A DNA stretch of 10,532 nucleotides. Source: an uncultured Clostridia bacterium (GTDB lineage: Bacteria; Bacillota; Clostridia; Christensenellales; UBA1242). Where the stretch lies: assembly GCA_905236445.1 (NCBI GenBank), contig CAJOPQ010000070.1, positions 1 to 10,532 of the forward strand, in the 5' to 3' direction. Shown here piece after piece: positions 5,408 to 10,532 of this stretch; position 1 is the first letter of the stretch; each line of letters begins with the position of its first letter. The notes beneath the pieces are model-generated. The model was given only the letters and a program-made list of their open reading frames with translations. It did no database searches and was not told where the DNA came from. Both the position numbers and the translations under genes were made by a program.

Positions 5408-7489
5408 TTAAGCATTACTTTTTTTATTGCCAATAACTTTTTCAGCAACATTCTTTGGAACCTCTGCATAATGAGAGAATTCCATGTTAAAATTACCTCT
5501 TCCTTGTGTCAAACCACGCAAGTCAGTAGCGTAACCAAACATCTCTGATAGTGGAATATCAGCATGAATAACTTGCTGACCACTTCTCATCTCTGTACCA
5601 TTCAATACACCACGACGTCTGTTAATATTGCCCATAACATCGCCAAGGTATTCGTCTGGCATCTCGACCTCTACCTTCATTATTGGTTCTAGCAAAACAG
5701 GATCTGCTTTCTTACAACCTTCTTTGAATGCAAGTGATCCGGCAACCTTGAACGCCATCTCACTAGAGTCGACATCGTGATAAGAACCATCGAATACAGT
5801 AGCCTTGAAGTCTACCGTCTCATATCCTGCAAGTACACCATTCTGCTTAGCTTCTTGTATACCTGCATCAATTGCTGGAATGTATTCTTTAGGAATAACA
5901 CCACCAACAACTTTATTCTCGAACTTATATCCTTCGCCCGGTTGAAGTGGTTCCAACTTAACCCAGCAGTGACCGTATTGACCATGACCACCAGATTGCT
6001 TGATGTATTTTCCTTCAACTTCAACAGCCTTTCTAATTGTTTCTTTGAATGCAACTTGAGGAGCACCAACATTGGCTTCTACTTTGAATTCTCTTAGTAA
6101 TCTATCTACGATAATTTCCAAGTGCAACTCACCCATACCTGCAATGATTGTCTGACCAGTTTCTTGATCAGTGTATGTCTTAAATGTAGGATCTTCTTCG
6201 GCAAGCTTGATCAATGCCAAAATCATTTTCTCTTGGCTAGCCTTAGTCTTAGGTTCGATTGCAACTCTAATAACTGGATCTGGGAAGTCCATGCTCTCTA
6301 GAATAACTGGATTATTCTCATCGCAAAGAGTTTCGCCAGTGGTTGTGTCTTTAAGTCCAACAATAGCAACGATATCGCCAGCATAAGCCTCTTCTATCTC
6401 TTGTCTATTGTTAGCATGCATTCTAATAAGTCTTCCTATTCTCTCTTTCTTACCTTTACAAGAGTTGTATACATATGTTCCTGCAGAGATTGTTCCAGAA
6501 TATACACGGAAGAATGTTAATCTACCTACAAAAGGATCTGTCATAATCTTAAATGCAAGACCAGCAAATGGTTCCTTGTCAGAACTATGTCTCTCTATAA
6601 CTTCTTCGCTATTAGGCTTAGTACCTTGAATAGCTGCAATATCTGTAGGCGCTGGCATATAATCAACTATTGCATCTAGAAGCATCTGTACACCTTTGTT
6701 CTTGAACGCAGATCCACAGAATACAGGACTAAATGACATGTTAATAGTACCTTTTCTGATACCTCTTTTAATTTCTTCAACAGTCAATTCTTGACCTTCG
6801 AAGTATTTCTCCATAAGTTCGTCATCTTGACTAGCAGCAGCTTCGACAATCTTCTCTCTCATGCTTTCTGCTTCTGCCTTCATATCAGCAGGAACTTCTG
6901 TTTCTTCAATTTCTTTACCTAGATCGTCTTTGTAGATCTCTGCTTTCATTGTTATTAGATCTACAAGACCTTTAAATTCTGATGCTTGACCAATAGGCAA
7001 CTGCATAGGAAGTGGATTAGCACCAAGTCTTTGCTTCATTTGCTCCACAACACGCAAGAAATTAGCGTCATCTCTATCCATCTTGTTGACAAATGCAATT
7101 CTTGGAACTCTGTACTTGTCTGCTTGTCGCCAAACTTTCTCAGATTGTGGTTGAACTCCACCTCTTGCACAGAATACAGCAACAGCTCCGTCTAGAACTT
7201 TCAAAGATCTCTCAACCTCTGCAGTAAAGTCAACGTGTCCCGGAGTATCAATTATGTTAATCTGATGTTCTTTCCAGAAACATGTAGTTGCAGCAGAAGT
7301 GATTGTTATACCTCTTTCTTGCTCTTGTGCCATCCAGTCCATTGTTGCTGCACCCTCGTGCACCTCACCAATCTTGTGAGTACGACCAGTGTAGAACAAA
7401 ATTCTCTCAGTAGTTGTTGTTTTACCAGCATCGATATGGGCCATAATACCCACATTTCTATATTTATCTATTGAAATTTGTCTTGGCAT
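5408..7489 (-). CDS. fusA: Translation elongation factor G, 693 aa
   Basis: EF-G is the GTPase that drives translocation and, with RRF, ribosome recycling. The G domain shows AHIDAGKTT (17-25), RGITI (59-63), DTPGHVDF (81-88), NKMD (135-138) and GSAFKNKGVQ as the G5 loop. The later part has the expected EF-G domains II-V, including QSGGHGQYGH and GGVIPKEYIPAIDAG in domain IV, the domain IV tip loop DGSYHDVDSSEMAF, and the C-terminal RGLTQGRGNFNMEFSHYAEVP. The length is normal for bacterial EF-G. The fusidic-acid-type resistance paralogue (FusB) is a different protein and is not involved. AGGAG (7500-7496) precedes the ATG by 6 nt. The gene starts 19 nt after rpsG ends and belongs to the same transcript. 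Confidence 0.99.
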   Translation of the reverse strand: MPRQISIDKYRNVGIMAHIDAGKTTTTERILFYTGRTHKIGEVHEGAATMDWMAQEQERGITITSAATTCFWKEHQINIIDTPGHVDFTAEVERSLKVLDGAVAVFCARGGVQPQSEKVWRQADKYRVPRIAFVNKMDRDDANFLRVVEQMKQRLGANPLPMQLPIGQASEFKGLVDLITMKAEIYKDDLGKEIEETEVPADMKAEAESMREKIVEAAASQDDELMEKYFEGQELTVEEIKRGIRKGTINMSFSPVFCGSAFKNKGVQMLLDAIVDYMPAPTDIAAIQGTKPNSEEVIERHSSDKEPFAGLAFKIMTDPFVGRLTFFRVYSGTISAGTYVYNSCKGKKERIGRLIRMHANNRQEIEEAYAGDIVAIVGLKDTTTGETLCDENNPVILESMDFPDPVIRVAIEPKTKASQEKMILALIKLAEEDPTFKTYTDQETGQTIIAGMGELHLEIIVDRLLREFKVEANVGAPQVAFKETIRKAVEVEGKYIKQSGGHGQYGHCWVKLEPLQPGEGYKFENKVVGGVIPKEYIPAIDAGIQEAKQNGVLAGYETVDFKATVFDGSYHDVDSSEMAFKVAGSLAFKEGCKKADPVLLEPIMKVEVEMPDEYLGDVMGNINRRRGVLNGTEMRSGQQVIHADIPLSEMFGYATDLRGLTQGRGNFNMEFSHYAEVPKNVAEKVIGNKKSNA

Positions 7490-7508
7490 AATTTTCTCCT
7501 ATAATATA

Positions 7509-7979
7509 TTACCAACGATAATGTGCAAATGCTTTGTTACTTTCAGCCATCTTATGTACATCATCTTTCTTCTTATAAGCACCACCTGTGCTATTGTGTG
7601 CGTCAATTATTTCTGCCGCCAACTTCTCATCCATACCTCTTTCGCTTCTCTTTTGAGCGTAAGTAACTAACCAACGAATTGCAAGAGTTTGTTGTCTTGC
7701 AGGTGTTACTTCTAGAGGAACTTGATAGTTAGAACCACCAACTCTTCTAGACTTAGTCTCTAGAAGTGGCTTCAAGTTATCTAATGCTTCCATGAAATAA
7801 ACATCAGGCTCTACTCCAAGTTTTTCATTAATAATATCAAATGCTCCGTACACTATTCCTTGAGCGATTGCTTTCTTTCCATCTTGCATAATTTGGTTAG
7901 TAAGCTTAGTTATAACCTTATTATTATACTTAGGATCTGGCAATACATCTCTCTTTGGTACGCCTGCTCTTCTTGGCAT
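7509..7979 (-). CDS. rpsG: 30S ribosomal protein S7, 156 aa
   Basis: S7 nucleates assembly of the 30S head by binding the 3' domain of 16S rRNA and lies near the E site. The sequence is full length and typical: it begins MPRRAGVPKRDVLPDPKY, has QIMQDGKKAIAQGIVYGAF, VGGSNYQVPLEV and ARQQTLAIRWLV, and ends with MAESNKAFAHYRW. AAAGGAGAAATT directly precedes the ATG. It lies 73 nt after rpsL and 19 nt before fusA. In E. coli S7 represses its own operon by binding the rpsL-rpsG spacer. Here that spacer is short and AT-rich and I see no convincing S7-like fold in it, so any such control would have to act elsewhere. Confidence 0.99.
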   Translation of the reverse strand: MPRRAGVPKRDVLPDPKYNNKVITKLTNQIMQDGKKAIAQGIVYGAFDIINEKLGVEPDVYFMEALDNLKPLLETKSRRVGGSNYQVPLEVTPARQQTLAIRWLVTYAQKRSERGMDEKLAAEIIDAHNSTGGAYKKKDDVHKMAESNKAFAHYRW

Positions 7980-8052
7980 AATTTCTCCTTTTATAAATTA
8001 TTTACTAATTTATTTCTTATTAATCTTTTTATTGAATACTGTTGATCAAAAA

Positions 8053-8424
8053 TTACTTAGCTCTTTTAGCGCCATATTTTGATCTAGCTTGTTTCCTCTT
8101 ACCAACACCTGCTGTATCAAGTGTACCTCTAATGATATGGTATCTTACACCTGGTAAGTCACGAACTCTTCCACCACGAATAAGAACAACACTGTGCTCT
8201 TGTAGGTTGTGTCCCTCACCTGGGATGTAAACAGTACCTTCTTGACCATTAGATAGTCTAACTCTTGCGATCTTACGCAATGCAGAGTTTGGCTTCTTAG
8301 GAGAAGTAGTTGTTACTGATAAACATACTCCTCTCTTTTGAGGATTTTGGTCTAGAATAGGAACAGTAGATTTTACTTCCAACTTCTTTCTGCCTTGTTT
8401 TACTAATTGGTTAATTGTAGGCAT
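8053..8424 (-). CDS. rpsL: 30S ribosomal protein S12, 123 aa, with Arg at residue 88
   Basis: S12 sits at the decoding centre and controls accuracy. The protein is complete, from MPTINQLVKQGRKK to QARSKYGAKRAK. The first key loop, TTTSPKKPNSALRK, has the usual Lys at residue 43 (E. coli K42). The second loop reads GGRVRDLPGVRYH: residue 88 (E. coli K87, M. tuberculosis K88) is Arg, encoded CGT at 8163-8161, where nearly all bacteria have Lys. The next residue, D89, is the Asp methylthiolated by RimO in E. coli. Substitution of this Lys by Arg is a classic streptomycin-resistance change, so the organism may be naturally insensitive. A perfect AGGAGGA (8435-8429) precedes the ATG. This is the first gene of the str operon. 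Confidence 0.99.
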   Translation of the reverse strand: MPTINQLVKQGRKKLEVKSTVPILDQNPQKRGVCLSVTTTSPKKPNSALRKIARVRLSNGQEGTVYIPGEGHNLQEHSVVLIRGGRVRDLPGVRYHIIRGTLDTAGVGKRKQARSKYGAKRAK

Positions 8425-8691
8425 TGTGTCCTCCTAAATATTTCTTTGTAAGTAATTGCCATCTCTATCAGAAACCCTAACTTCTAGAGACCTGCACATG
8501 ATGCAGATAATGACTTAATTTTTGCTTGCGATAGCACCTGTTATAAATAACATATATCATAATCCAGCAAGCTAGGAACTAGCAAGAGCTCAACGCCTCA
8601 CACCATTGTTGACAACCCCTGCTAACCGATTAATAATTTGCTTAAGCACACAAAGAAAAATTATGCACTTATCTCGGCACATTATAATACA
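8425..8691 (-). ncRNA. Long structured 5' leader of the str operon (candidate cis-regulatory RNA)
   Basis: About 265 nt separate the predicted transcription start from rpsL with no convincing gene. Local hairpins seen in transcription order are: GCTAG/CTAGC (8583-8579 with 8575-8571, 3-nt loop); GTTAT/ATAAC (8551-8547 with 8544-8540); CTGCA/TGCAG (8506-8502 with 8496-8492); and TCTCTA/TAGAGA (8490-8485 with 8467-8462), which can extend inward by GAA/TTC. GCTTGC (8572-8567) can also pair with GCAAGC (8529-8524), enclosing the second hairpin. None of them has a U-run or covers the ribosome site. The region is less AT-biased than the neighbouring intergenic DNA, which fits a functional RNA. I match it to no known ribosomal-protein leader family; regulation by S7 or S12 is only a guess. 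Confidence 0.45.
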
Positions 8692-8697
8692 ATTAGG

Positions 8698-8727
8698 ATT
8701 GTATCAAAATAGGTACATATTTGTCAA
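8698..8727 (-). promoter_or_regulatory. Main promoter of the str operon
   Basis: On the minus strand TTGACA (8727-8722), an 18-bp spacer ending in TGA, and TACAAT (8703-8698) give a strong promoter with an extended -10 (TGA-TACAAT). The start would be near 8691. It lies just downstream of the HicB-like gene's terminator, so the operon is transcribed independently. Confidence 0.88.
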
Positions 8728-8771
8728 TGGTTTTTGGCGATTTTTATTACTTTAATTTTCTAATTTAGACT

Positions 8772-8799
8772 AAAAAAAGACTTCAAAATATTTGAAGCC
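8772..8799 (-). terminator. Terminator of the HicB-like gene
   Basis: On the minus strand GGCTTCAAA and TTTGAAGTC (8799-8791 with 8787-8779) form a 9-bp stem, one pair being G-U, with a 3-nt loop. It is followed by seven U residues (8778-8772). It lies 7 nt beyond the stop codon and shields the str-operon promoter from read-through. Confidence 0.88.
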
Positions 8800-8805
8800 T
8801 TGCTA

Positions 8806-9090
8806 TTATTCATTGATTGGTCTGTTCTTATTGTCAAAAGTACTTTCCACCAAAACAACCATCTCTTTTGGATGTTTTGTAACAACAGTATCAAACTCGG
8901 TTGCATCTGGAATCTCCATATCTTCTTTTAGTGCAGTCTGCAAATATCTATCCATAAATTTACCAGCTCTCTTATGAGCTTCTTCCACTGTATCGCCCTC
9001 GACAATAATGCCTAAATCTTCGATGCAAACAACATAAACTAATGCATCTTCATCATAATATACTACTGCTGGGTAAACATATTTTTTCAT
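8806..9090 (-). CDS. HicB-like protein, 94 aa, without a partner toxin
   Basis: The sequence KKYVYPAVVYYDEDALVYVVCIEDLGIIVEGDTVEEAHKRA has the HicB fold pattern: a YPAV strand, an acidic turn, a second strand ending in an (E/P)DLPG-like turn (here EDLG), then GDT.EEA leading into a helix. The helix continues with GKFMDRYLQTALKEDMEIPDA, as in HicB antitoxins. The remaining ~25 residues (VVTKHPKEMVVLVESTF) resemble the tail of the HicB-like group that lacks a DNA-binding domain. No HicA gene is adjacent on either side, and the gene has its own promoter and terminator, so it is a solitary member of unknown role. GGAG (9099-9096) precedes the ATG. The family call is good; a toxin-antitoxin role is not supported. 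Confidence 0.8.
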   Translation of the reverse strand: MKKYVYPAVVYYDEDALVYVVCIEDLGIIVEGDTVEEAHKRAGKFMDRYLQTALKEDMEIPDATEFDTVVTKHPKEMVVLVESTFDNKNRPINE

Positions 9091-9124
9091 AATTTCTCCA
9101 TTAAGTAATCATAAAATCAAGTAT

Positions 9125-9152
9125 ATTGTATCACAAATAATTTTTTTGACAA
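9125..9152 (-). promoter_or_regulatory. Promoter of the HicB-like gene
   Basis: On the minus strand TTGTCA (9152-9147), a 16-bp spacer ending in TGA, and TACAAT (9130-9125) form an extended -10 promoter about 35 nt before the start codon. The TGATACAAT core is the same as in the str-operon promoter. Confidence 0.7.
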
Positions 9153-9225
9153 AGCCAATAAACACATTATTTTGATTAATTATTTGGAAATTTTATAAAA
9201 TAATACTTTTAACTATTAAGAAAAT

Positions 9226-9260
9226 AAAAAAAAGTTGAGCATAAAATTCTGCTCAACTTT
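9226..9260 (-). terminator. Terminator of the 118-aa gene
   Basis: AAAGTTGAGCA (9231-9241) and TGCTCAACTTT (9250-9260) form a perfect 11-bp stem with an 8-nt loop. It is followed on the minus strand by a U-run (A-run at 9226-9233). It lies 10 nt past the stop codon. Confidence 0.9.
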
Positions 9261-9269
9261 GATTTTCCA

Positions 9270-9626
9270 TTATTCAACTGTAGCCTCTGCTACTATTGCT
9301 TGGGAATCAGCTTCTTTGTATTGATTCATGGCGAAACTTACTACATCTGCAGCAAATCCATCAAAATTCTCGTTATTCAATGCATCAAGATTTCCAGTCA
9401 ACACTTCGTTGCTTTCTGGCATATCCATAACTCCAAATTTCTCTAGAACATGACTCATAAGTTGTCTTGCTGTGTTAGATTTGTTAGTTAAATTGAACAT
9501 AACAAGTCTACCATCGACATCAAAATAAACTGTTCCATTCTCACTATCCGTACTATTTACTGGACAACGAGAAAGTAATAAATTAAAAAATCTTGCATTA
9601 GCCTCAACAACATCTAAGATTGCCAT
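9270..9626 (-). CDS. Uncharacterised small acidic protein, 118 aa
   Basis: I do not recognise this protein. It starts MAILDVVEANARFFNLLLS after a clear AGGAG site (around 9638) and has its own promoter and terminator, which supports it as a real monocistronic gene. The sequence has an amphipathic first helix, a short strand pair around GTVYFDVDGRLVMFNL (32-47), and a helical middle (ARQLMSHVLEKFGVMDM). The C-terminus is acidic (YKEADSQAIVAEATVE). There is no signal peptide, membrane segment or metal-binding motif. It is probably a soluble cytoplasmic protein. Its two neighbours have no obvious functional link to it. Confidence 0.75.
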   Translation of the reverse strand: MAILDVVEANARFFNLLLSRCPVNSTDSENGTVYFDVDGRLVMFNLTNKSNTARQLMSHVLEKFGVMDMPESNEVLTGNLDALNNENFDGFAADVVSFAMNQYKEADSQAIVAEATVE

Positions 9627-9660
9627 ATGCCATCTCCTTTTTTATTTTTATTACGACACG

Positions 9661-9689
9661 AGTATATCATAAAAATTTTAAAATGTAAA
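9661..9689 (-). promoter_or_regulatory. Promoter of the 118-aa gene
   Basis: On the minus strand TTTACA (9689-9684), a 17-bp spacer ending in TGA, and TATACT (9666-9661) form a good promoter with an extended -10, about 35 nt before the ATG. Confidence 0.75.
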
Positions 9690-9757
9690 TACTATTTAAC
9701 AACTTTTTACTAAGTTTATAAAATTTCAAAAAACAGGTCTCAAATTTCGTAAATGCT

Positions 9758-9786
9758 TTGACTTGTGAAGATATTTTTTATATAAT
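9758..9786 (+). promoter_or_regulatory. Promoter of the 202-aa gene
   Basis: TTGACT (9758-9763), a 17-bp spacer and a perfect TATAAT (9781-9786) match the consensus at 11 of 12 positions. The start would be near 9793, about 24 nt before the ATG at 9817. Confidence 0.8.
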
Positions 9787-9816
9787 TTAATTGGAATGAT
9801 GGAAAATGGAGGAAAA

Positions 9817-10425
9817 ATGGATAGCGAACAACTAGAAAATTATAAAAGACAAAGACTTTCCTTAGAAAAATCATTTATAAATGGCTTAAACAACTCTTTA
9901 CAAAATGGCATGGAAGAATGGAACAGTTGGTCATCAATTAAACAAATTATATATAGGCAACAATTCGATATTTTTATAAATGATGTATCTAAGAAATTAA
10001 AAGAAGAAATTAACCGACTTAGAACAATGAAAAAAAGTGATCCTGAACTAATCCTTCATAATGATATTGAAGATGTTATAACTGGACAAAAGATTGTTCC
10101 AACCTGTCAAAATAAATTCGAATGGAAAACAAAGTTCAGGAAAGGTTTTATTGGGCTAGATTGTTTTGCTCGTATGGCTCTATTTAACAAATTGGATTGC
10201 TATGAAATGTGGGACGACGATATCAAGGATATTATAGAGAGTGTTCCTGTTATAAACATTGCTGACAAAGAAGATAATGAAAGAGAAACAACAATGTTTG
10301 ACTTGGTTATGCAAATGAGTGGCAATCATAATAATTTGAGCGATTTTACTGAAGAAACTATGACAGAAGAAACTATGACAAAATTCTTAGATACGACATC
10401 TGGTCAAATGTTCATGAATATATAA
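9817..10425 (+). CDS. Uncharacterised protein, 202 aa
   Basis: I do not recognise this protein. It is charged and mostly helical: residues ~1-75 (from MDSEQLENYKRQRLSLEKSF to KKLKEEINRLRTMKK) look like one or two amphipathic helices with coiled-coil character. A more globular part follows around WKTKFRKGFIGLDCFARMAL, then the acidic IESVPVINIADKEDNERETT. Near the C-terminus EETMT occurs twice in a row, encoded by a perfect 15-bp tandem repeat. There is no signal peptide or membrane segment. The frame is open back to 9796, but GGAGG (9808-9812) sits just before the ATG at 9817, and the earlier ATGs lie almost at the predicted transcript start with no ribosome site. No hairpin terminator follows before the mobile-element end near 10444. 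Confidence 0.75.
   Translation: MDSEQLENYKRQRLSLEKSFINGLNNSLQNGMEEWNSWSSIKQIIYRQQFDIFINDVSKKLKEEINRLRTMKKSDPELILHNDIEDVITGQKIVPTCQNKFEWKTKFRKGFIGLDCFARMALFNKLDCYEMWDDDIKDIIESVPVINIADKEDNERETTMFDLVMQMSGNHNNLSDFTEETMTEETMTKFLDTTSGQMFMNI
10351..10380 (+). repeat. Perfect 15-bp tandem duplication inside the 202-aa gene
   Basis: GAAGAAACTATGACA occurs at 10351-10365 and again, with no mismatch, at 10366-10380. It keeps the frame and doubles the peptide EETMT. The identity of the two copies suggests a recent slippage event. Confidence 0.95.
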
Positions 10426-10472
10426 AAAATAACGACAATTAATTGAACCCGTAGGGTTAAAACGGACCAGAA

Positions 10473-10532
10473 TTAAAAAACGACAGATGCAAGAGTTTGT
10501 TTCCTAAATTCTAAAGGAGCAAGCTCTTGTAT
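10473..10532 (-). CDS. C-terminal 19 residues of a probable transposase (partial)
   Basis: The minus strand is open from the window edge to a TAA at 10473-10475 and ends IQELAPLEFRKQTLASVVF. In IS3-family OrfB transposases the catalytic DDE domain is followed by a tail of the form L-(S/A/T)-P-x-(E/Q)-(F/Y)-R-x-x-x-L, which this matches. The catalytic residues would lie beyond the right edge. Only 19 codons are visible, so the call depends on the motif and on the terminal sequence at 10444. Confidence 0.4.
   Translation of the reverse strand: MQELAPLEFRKQTLASVVF
10489..10530. repeat. Imperfect inverted repeat at the right edge
   Basis: CAAGAG (10490-10495) pairs with CTCTTG (10524-10529). 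The pairing continues inward through TTTG with CAAG and several G-U pairs. It lies within the transposase-like coding end, so it may be coincidental. No U-run is visible on the plus side before the window ends. Confidence 0.4.

Larger units (their letters stand above)
10444..10532 (-). mobile_element. Probable end of an IS3-family (IS150-like) insertion sequence, cut by the window
   Basis: From 10444 the plus strand reads TGAACCC, then GGACCAGAATT at 10463. IS150-type elements begin TG, with an ACCC block followed shortly by GGAC, so this resembles an outer terminal repeat. A transposase-like ORF on the minus strand ends 29 nt inside it, which is the expected arrangement for the right end of an IS3-family element. 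AACCC-GTA-GGGTT (10446-10458) forms a small perfect hairpin at the tip. The other end and the target duplication are outside the window, so the identification is tentative. Confidence 0.4.

Noticed and set aside
5777..6097. 106-codon plus-strand frame opposite fusA
   Set aside because: It lies wholly within the conserved EF-G coding sequence, with no promoter or ribosome site.
8639..8648. Palindrome TGCTTAAGCA in the rpsL leader as an operator
   Set aside because: It is a single short palindrome with no second copy or known match, and lies well downstream of the promoter.
8590..8682. 30-codon ORF in the rpsL leader (minus strand, starting MCRDKC)
   Set aside because: It begins about 9 nt after the predicted transcript start with no ribosome site, and has no run of regulatory codons, so a leader peptide is not supported.
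10431..10485. AACGACA occurring twice near the IS end
   Set aside because: Only two 7-bp copies in AT-rich DNA, with no further symmetry, so it is probably chance and not a CRISPR or antitoxin-RNA repeat.
10514..10532. AAAGGAG followed by a possible start codon just at the right edge (plus strand)
   Set aside because: The start codon would need a base outside the window, and the minus-strand transposase-like frame explains the sequence better.

Overview
The window is AT-rich DNA from a low-GC Gram-positive-type bacterium. The likely source is Bacillota, probably Clostridia or a related uncultured gut lineage. Evidence for this is the strong AGGAGG-type ribosome binding sites, near-consensus TTGACA/TATAAT promoters often with an extended TGn -10, short hairpin plus U-run terminators, TGG (not TGA) for tryptophan, and the style of the translation proteins. 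The species cannot be named from the sequence alone.

The backbone is the str operon on the minus strand: rpsL (8053-8424), rpsG (7509-7979), fusA (5408-7489) and tuf (4100-5302). It starts from a strong promoter near 8698-8727, has a leader of about 265 nt containing several local hairpins, and ends at a strong terminator (4044-4080). No rpoBC or L7Ae-like gene lies directly upstream and no S10 operon lies downstream, so the operon stands alone among accessory genes. Ribosomal protein S12 carries Arg at residue 88, where Lys (E. coli K87, M. tuberculosis K88) is usual. Elsewhere this change is a streptomycin-resistance mutation.

Left of the operon, from the window start: a truncated minus-strand gene with the start of a Schlafen-type AlbA_2 domain (1-444); a divergent HD-domain phosphohydrolase (579-1265) fired from a face-to-face promoter pair; a convergent COG2509-like FAD-dependent dehydrogenase (1317-2687), separated from it by a bidirectional terminator; then two small adjacent genes (2954-3406 and 3412-3912). 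These two encode divergent paralogues, each with two predicted membrane segments. They are followed by an open but start-less stretch (2828-2932) that reads like the end of a third copy, and by a terminator.

Right of the operon are three small, separately promoted genes. One is a solitary HicB-like protein (8806-9090). One is an unrecognised 118-residue protein (9270-9626). One is an unrecognised 202-residue protein on the plus strand (9817-10425). The last 90 bases look like the end of an IS3-family insertion sequence: a TG-starting terminal sequence near 10444 and the last 19 codons of a minus-strand transposase-like ORF.

The best candidates for something undescribed are the paralogous membrane-protein pair with its remnant and the long str-operon leader. 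I see no CRISPR array, rRNA, tRNA or complete mobile element.
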